A stretch of DNA of 9,870 nucleotides from Pseudoruminococcus sp964385235 (GTDB lineage: Bacteria; Bacillota; Clostridia; Oscillospirales; Acutalibacteraceae), in NCBI GenBank assembly GCA_964385235.1, contig CAYLOD010000066.1, positions 1 through 9,870 on the forward strand, given 5' to 3'. Positions within the stretch are counted from its first letter, which is position 1. Each line of letters starts with the position of its first letter. Shown in pieces: positions 6,688 to 9,870 of the stretch. The position numbers and the translations under genes are program-made. The notes under the pieces were generated by a model. That model was not told where the DNA came from. It did no database searches and worked only from the letters and a program-made list of their open reading frames with translations.

Positions 6688-6921
6688 TCAGTCAATTTCC
6701 ACCATAATTTTCAAGTCTTTTCTGACGGCAGCGGCACGCATGACTGTGCGTATAGCCTTGGCTATTCTGCCCTGCTTGCCGATGACCCTGCCCATATCCT
6801 CCTCCGCGACATGGAGATGGTATACGGTAACACCGTCCTCGTTCGGCTCGTCGACGTCGACAACAACCTTGTCGGGCTGCTCCACGAGGCCCTTGACTAT
6901 GGTGATGAGCAAATCCTTCAC
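6688..6921 (-). CDS. khpA: KH-domain RNA-binding protein KhpA (YlqC family)
   Basis: A 77-residue protein made of a single KH domain, with the RNA-binding GxxG loop as GKQG (48-51) in EDMGRVIGKQGRIAKAIR. In other Firmicutes KhpA pairs with KhpB/Jag and affects RNA binding and cell division or elongation; the precise role here is inferred from the family. It starts with GTG 6921, with AGGAGGG (6929-6935) 7 bases upstream, and lies 15 bases after rpsP in the common Firmicutes order rpsP-khpA. It is the last gene before a strong terminator, so rimM and trmD do not follow here. Confidence 0.93.
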   Translation of the reverse strand: MKDLLITIVKGLVEQPDKVVVDVDEPNEDGVTVYHLHVAEEDMGRVIGKQGRIAKAIRTVMRAAAVRKDLKIMVEID

Positions 6922-6936
6922 GATTTTACCCTCCTG

Positions 6937-7179
6937 TCAGATGATATTGTTCTTTTTGAAAAGTGCCTTGACTGTATCAGTAGGCTGCGCGCCGCTGCTG
7001 ATCCACTTCCTTGCTTTTTCCTCGTCAACCTTAAATGTCGTAGGCTCTGTGAGAGGATTGTAGTAGCCGATCTCCTCAATAAATCTGCCGTCGCGGGGAT
7101 ATCTTGAATCAGCGACTACGATACGATAAAAGGGGGATTTCTTGGCACCCATTCTGCGAAGTCTGATTTTAACCGCCAT
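6937..7179 (-). CDS. rpsP: 30S ribosomal protein S16
   Basis: An 80-residue S16 that binds 16S rRNA and helps assemble the small subunit. The N-terminal MAVKIRLRRMGAKKSPFYRI and the DSRYPRDGRFIEEIGYYNP segment are diagnostic, followed by EKARKWISSGAQPTDTVKAL. The length is typical of Gram-positive S16. ATG 7179 has a strong ribosome site, GGAGGTGA (7186-7193). It follows ffh by 90 bases and precedes khpA by 15, so it is probably cotranscribed with both. Confidence 0.97.
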   Translation of the reverse strand: MAVKIRLRRMGAKKSPFYRIVVADSRYPRDGRFIEEIGYYNPLTEPTTFKVDEEKARKWISSGAQPTDTVKALFKKNNII

Positions 7180-7232
7180 TTTATTTCACCTCCAAAAATG
7201 TCCGAACAGCGCCGCCGCGCCGCCGGTATATC

Positions 7233-7256
7233 TTCACCAATATATTATTGGGTGAA
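7233..7256 (-). repeat. Hairpin in the ffh-rpsP spacer
   Basis: The arms TTCACCAATA (7233-7242) and TATTGGGTGAA (7246-7256) pair over 10 base pairs with one bulged G and a three-base loop. It lies 14 bases after the ffh stop in the only sizeable gap of the operon (90 bases). No U tract follows on the minus strand, so it may be an mRNA stability or processing site instead of a terminator. A tandem 8-base repeat GCGCCGCC (7209-7224) lies just downstream. Confidence 0.4.
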
Positions 7257-7269
7257 TGCGTAATAAAAG

Positions 7270-8658
7270 CTATTTCTTCGTGTTTTTAAGCTCGTTAAAT
7301 TCCGCCTGAGAAATACCGTTCATCGGCGCGCCCAGACCGGGAAGCCTGCGCTTCTTTTTGCCCTTTGTCGCCTTGGGCCGGAGCTGTTTCATCATTTTCT
7401 GCATCTGATCAAACTGCTTAAGCAGACGGTTGACGTCCTCTACCTTCATTCCGCTGCCGTTTGCGATCCTGCGCTTTCTCGACGAGTTTATTATTGAGGG
7501 TTCGGCCCTCTCCCGCGGCGTCATAGAGAGGATTATCGCCGCTATCCTGTCCATTTGTCTGTCGTCTATATCAACATCTTTAAGCTGCTTATCCATGCCG
7601 GGGAGCTTTGTAAGGATACTCTTTATCGGACCCATTTTGCGAACCTGATAGAGCTGGTCGAGCAGATCGTTGAGATCCATCTTGTTCTGACGGATCCTGC
7701 TCTCCATCTCCCGCACCTTTTTAGCGTCGATTTTGCTTTCGGCGTCCTCGATAAGCGTGAGAACGTCGCCCATGCCCAGTATTCTCGACGCCATTCTTTC
7801 AGGGTGGAACGGCTCGATATTGTCGAGCTTTTCTCCTGTACCGACAAACTTTATCGGCTTGCCCGTGACAGCCCTTACGGAAAGAGCCGCGCCGCCTCGT
7901 GTATCTCCGTCAAGCTTTGTAAGTATAACGCCCGTTATGTCAAGCAGATCGTTAAACGACCCGGCTACATTGACGGCGTCCTGACCTGTCATCGCGTCGA
8001 CGACAAGGAGTATTTCCTGAGGCTCTATCTCGTTCTTAATGCGTTTAAGCTCATCCATGAGCTTTTCATCAATGTGCAGGCGGCCGGCGGTATCGATTAT
8101 GACCATGTCGTTGCCGTAATCCTTGGCGTGGGATATTGCTTTTTTCGCGATTTTGACGGGATCCTCCGTTCCCATCTCAAACACGTTGACCTCAGCCTGT
8201 GCGCCCACGACCTTCAGCTGCTCGATAGCGGCGGGACGGTATATGTCACAGGCGACAAGGAGCGGTCTGTGTCCCTGCTTTTTGAGCATCTTCGCGAGCT
8301 TGCCCGCATGAGTGGTTTTGCCCGAACCCTGAAGTCCGCAGAGCATGATAACCGTCGGCGGTTTCTGAGCCGTCTTCAGCCTCTCATGCTCGCCGCCCAT
8401 CAGCTGCGTCAGCTCCTCGTTGACAATCTTGACAACCATCTGCGCGGGAGTAAGGCTCTCCATAACGTCCGCGCCTACGGCGCGCTCCGTGACCTTATTT
8501 GTAAAATCCTTAGCGACCTTATAGTTAACGTCCGCCTCAAGAAGCGCCAGACGAACCTCACGCATCGCTTCCTGAACATCCTTTTCGGTCAGCTTTCCCT
8601 TGTTTCTCAGCTTTTTAAACACTGAACCGAGCTTTTCCGACAGTCCTTCAAACGCCAA
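7270..8658 (-). CDS. ffh: Signal recognition particle protein Ffh (SRP54 GTPase)
   Basis: Ffh binds the 4.5S/6S SRP RNA and signal sequences emerging from the ribosome, then docks with FtsY to deliver proteins to the membrane. The 462 residues show the N helical bundle (about 1-90), the G domain with Walker A GLQGSGKTT (108-116), DTAGR (189-193) and TKLDGD (247-252), and the M domain (about 310-430) with the SRP RNA-binding segment SSRKRRIANGSG (392-403). The C-terminal tail is basic and ends with a short extra segment. The start appears to be TTG 8658, giving MAFEGLSEKL as in relatives, with AGGTGA (8665-8670) 6 bases upstream. It starts 17 bases after ylxM, a conserved Firmicutes pair. Confidence 0.97.
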   Translation of the reverse strand: MAFEGLSEKLGSVFKKLRNKGKLTEKDVQEAMREVRLALLEADVNYKVAKDFTNKVTERAVGADVMESLTPAQMVVKIVNEELTQLMGGEHERLKTAQKPPTVIMLCGLQGSGKTTHAGKLAKMLKKQGHRPLLVACDIYRPAAIEQLKVVGAQAEVNVFEMGTEDPVKIAKKAISHAKDYGNDMVIIDTAGRLHIDEKLMDELKRIKNEIEPQEILLVVDAMTGQDAVNVAGSFNDLLDITGVILTKLDGDTRGGAALSVRAVTGKPIKFVGTGEKLDNIEPFHPERMASRILGMGDVLTLIEDAESKIDAKKVREMESRIRQNKMDLNDLLDQLYQVRKMGPIKSILTKLPGMDKQLKDVDIDDRQMDRIAAIILSMTPRERAEPSIINSSRKRRIANGSGMKVEDVNRLLKQFDQMQKMMKQLRPKATKGKKKRRLPGLGAPMNGISQAEFNELKNTKK

Positions 8659-8675
8659 CCCGCGTCACCTTCCTT

Positions 8676-9041
8676 TCATTCCGCCGAAAGCTTTTCGGCG
8701 GTCCTGATTATAATATCGGTATATTTGCTTATTTCCTCCGCACACGGGATATTTACAATGTGCCTGTTTATCATTTTCGCCGCGCCGATGATCTCCGAAA
8801 TCTCACGCTTCATATCGGAAAAGCGTTTCGCAAGACCGAGCTTTTCCTCAAGCTCAAAGAGCGTCTGCTCCGCGTGCTTTATCGTGTCCCGCACACCCTG
8901 ACGTGAAATATCGACCGCCTGTGCGATCTCCGCAAGTGAAAGATCGTCGTTGTAGTAAAGCTCGGCGGCGTTTCTCTGCTTTTGTGTCAGCATATCGCCA
9001 TAAAAATCAAGAAGATATGAAACCTCAAGATTTTTCGCCAT
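8676..9041 (-). CDS. ylxM: YlxM/p13 family DNA-binding protein (UPF0122), SRP-associated
   Basis: A 121-residue protein with a sigma-70 region-4-like helix-turn-helix (about 18-58: LTQKQRNAAELYYNDD, then LSLAEIAQAVDISRQGVRD) and a charged helical C-terminus. YlxM is encoded next to ffh in most Firmicutes and has been proposed to modulate the SRP; its molecular role is not fully settled. ATG 9041 is chosen because GAGGTGA (9047-9053) sits 5 bases upstream. An upstream in-frame ATG at 9104 would place the promoter -10 box inside the gene, so the 142-residue version is rejected. It is the first gene of the operon. Confidence 0.93.
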   Translation of the reverse strand: MAKNLEVSYLLDFYGDMLTQKQRNAAELYYNDDLSLAEIAQAVDISRQGVRDTIKHAEQTLFELEEKLGLAKRFSDMKREISEIIGAAKMINRHIVNIPCAEEISKYTDIIIRTAEKLSAE

Positions 9042-9065
9042 AATGCTCACCTCGTGAAACGTTCC

Positions 9066-9087
9066 TGTAAAGTATTTTATCTTTACA
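9066..9087 (-). repeat. Perfect hairpin at the 5' end of the ylxM-ffh mRNA
   Basis: The 7-base arms TGTAAAG and CTTTACA (9081-9087 and 9066-9072, minus sense) flank an 8-base AT loop. The predicted transcription start, near 9089, is only two bases upstream, so the transcript would begin with this hairpin. It could protect the 5' end or be an operator as DNA; neither can be shown here. Confidence 0.4.
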
Positions 9088-9095
9088 CTTTGACA

Positions 9096-9124
9096 ATTAT
9101 ACAACGCTGAACGTGCTTTGTCAA
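9096..9124 (-). promoter_or_regulatory. Perfect-consensus sigma-A promoter of ylxM-ffh-rpsP-khpA
   Basis: The minus strand has TTGACA (9119-9124), a 17-base spacer and TATAAT (9096-9101), matching the sigma-70/A consensus at all 12 positions. The transcription start would be near 9089, giving a 5' leader of about 48 bases before ATG 9041. A strong constitutive promoter suits essential SRP and ribosomal genes. Confidence 0.92.
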
Positions 9125-9173
9125 CATTCTAAAAAAATTACAGAATATTTTTTTATAAAAAATTAAAAATATA

Positions 9174-9202
9174 GTGACTTTTGCTATTTTTAGTGCTATA
9201 AT
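9174..9202 (+). promoter_or_regulatory. Candidate extended -10 promoter of phoH
   Basis: TGCTATAAT (9194-9202) is an extended -10 element with a perfect TATAAT. The -35 position at 17-base spacing (9174-9179) is GTGACT, a weak match, which is usual when the extended -10 TGn is present. The leader before ATG 9276 would be about 65 bases. The spacer 9125-9275 is very AT-rich and holds nothing else that I can call coding. Confidence 0.6.
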
Positions 9203-9275
9203 ATGTATAAAAACTATTTTAAATATATATTTTTTTAAGATTGTTGAAAATCATACTTTGTGACAGGGTGGTTGA

Positions 9276-9870
9276 ATGTTTGAGCAGACGATAAATATCG
9301 ACAGAATGGAACAAGCGGTAGCGCTTTTCGGGGCGTTTGACGAGAATATCAAACTTATTCAGAACGAGTATCTCGTCACAGTCACCGCGANNNNNNNNNN
9401 TCGAAAATGTGTCTAAAGCCGTGAGCGTCATTAACAGTCTGCTTAACCTTATTAACCACGGCGAGGCGCTCAGCGACCAAAACGTCCGTTACTGTATGTC
9501 GCTCGTAAACGAGGGCAGCGGCAGCGAAATTGAAAGCCTTTCCGGCGATTGCATCTGCATAACTTCTAAAGGAAAGCCCGTAAAGCCGAAAACCCACGGA
9601 CAGAAAAGCTACTGCGCCGCCATAAAAAACAACACTGTCACGATCGGAGTAGGTCCCGCCGGCACGGGCAAGACATATCTCGCGGTGGCTATGGCGGTCA
9701 CATCGTTCCGCGCACACGAAGTCAACAGGATAATCCTTACGCGCCCCGCTGTCGAGGCGGGCGAAAAGCTCGGATTCCTGCCCGGCGATCTGCAAAGCAA
9801 GATTGACCCGTACCTGCGCCCGCTGTACGACGCGCTCTTTGATATGCTCGGCGCGGAAACATACCAGAGG
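9276..9870 (+). CDS. phoH: PhoH-like ATPase, 5' part, interrupted by an assembly gap
   Basis: The start of a PhoH-family cytoplasmic P-loop ATPase; its exact substrate is uncertain, and relatives are linked to RNA metabolism. Before the gap it reads MFEQTINIDRMEQAV, ALFGAFDENIKLIQNEY; after the gap, from codon 9403, ENVSKAVSVINSLLNL, the Walker A loop GPAGTGKTYLA (9652 onward), TRPAVEAGEKLGFLPGD and KIDPYLRPLYDAL. ATG 9276 has AGGGTG (9265-9270) 5 bases upstream. The two parts are out of frame as written because 10 Ns stand at 9391-9400; I read this as a gap of wrong length and not a mutation. The Walker B region and C-terminus lie beyond the right edge. In Clostridia phoH usually leads into ybeY and era. 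Confidence 0.93.
9391..9400. other. Assembly gap (10 Ns)
   Basis: Ten undetermined bases lie inside the N-terminal part of phoH. Keeping the reading frame requires a true length divisible by three. By memory of relatives, about 9-11 residues are missing between VTVTA and ENVSKAV, so roughly 27-33 bases are absent. Coordinates to the right of the gap are therefore probably shifted relative to the real chromosome. Confidence 0.9.

Noticed and set aside
7555..8625. Long open frame on the plus strand (356 codons) opposite ffh
   Set aside because: Antisense shadow of Ffh, whose GTPase motifs are intact on the minus strand; no ribosome site or recognisable domain.
8676..9104. Longer 142-residue start for ylxM
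   Set aside because: The extra 21 residues would be encoded across the promoter -10 box and the transcription start; the ribosome site fits ATG 9041.
9123..9150. AT-rich inverted repeat (ATTCT with AGAAT) followed by a T run on the plus strand, as a terminator
   Set aside because: The stem is only 5 to 8 AT-rich pairs with a mismatch, and no plus-strand gene lies upstream to terminate.
9276..9870. phoH as a frameshifted pseudogene
   Set aside because: The frame change coincides exactly with 10 Ns, and both flanks are well conserved; a mis-sized gap explains it.
1..9870. CRISPR array, transposon, phage genes, tRNA or rRNA
   Set aside because: I saw no regularly spaced repeats, transposase or integrase motifs, tRNA T-loop pattern or rRNA sequence on either strand.

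Overview
This window looks like chromosomal housekeeping DNA from an endospore-forming Clostridia bacterium of moderate GC content, most likely an uncultured gut or anaerobic member. The evidence is a germination protease gene (gpr), strong purine-rich ribosome binding sites, a Bacillus/Clostridium-type ribD-ribE-ribBA-ribH operon under an FMN riboswitch, and the Firmicutes arrangement ylxM-ffh-rpsP-khpA. A run of exactly 10 Ns inside phoH points to a draft or metagenome assembly with a placeholder gap.

Layout, left to right. Positions 1-236 are a non-coding divergent promoter region: a strong sigma-A-type promoter points left out of the window, with its -35 box inside a dyad, and a weaker promoter points right. 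Positions 237-1847 (+) encode an oligopeptide-type substrate-binding lipoprotein with no permease or ATPase gene beside it. Its stop codon directly abuts the stop codon of the convergent gpr gene (1848-2729, -). Between gpr and ribH lie a candidate sporulation promoter for gpr and two interleaved perfect inverted repeats (2802-2851). Then, all on the minus strand, come ribH, ribBA, ribE and ribD (2879-6285). Their leader carries an intrinsic terminator, an FMN aptamer and a promoter (6372-6615). Upstream of that is a second minus-strand operon, ylxM-ffh-rpsP-khpA (6688-9041), closed by a clear hairpin terminator and driven by a perfect-consensus sigma-A promoter (9096-9124). An AT-rich divergent spacer leads to the 5' part of phoH (9276 onward, +), which runs off the right edge.

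How the genes work together. The rib operon encodes the complete route from GTP and ribulose-5-phosphate to riboflavin (GTP cyclohydrolase II, DHBP synthase, deaminase/reductase, lumazine synthase, riboflavin synthase). The FMN aptamer and terminator upstream give feedback control. The ylxM-ffh-rpsP-khpA operon joins protein targeting (SRP54 and its YlxM partner) to ribosome and RNA functions (S16, KH protein). Gpr degrades small acid-soluble spore proteins at germination.

I found no gene cluster that looks like an undescribed system; every protein-coding gene belongs to a known family. The items most worth a second look are small: the interleaved inverted repeats downstream of ribH, the zero-gap convergent stop codons, the dyad around the left-pointing promoter, the operon ending at khpA instead of continuing into rimM-trmD-rplS, and the assembly gap that falsely breaks phoH.
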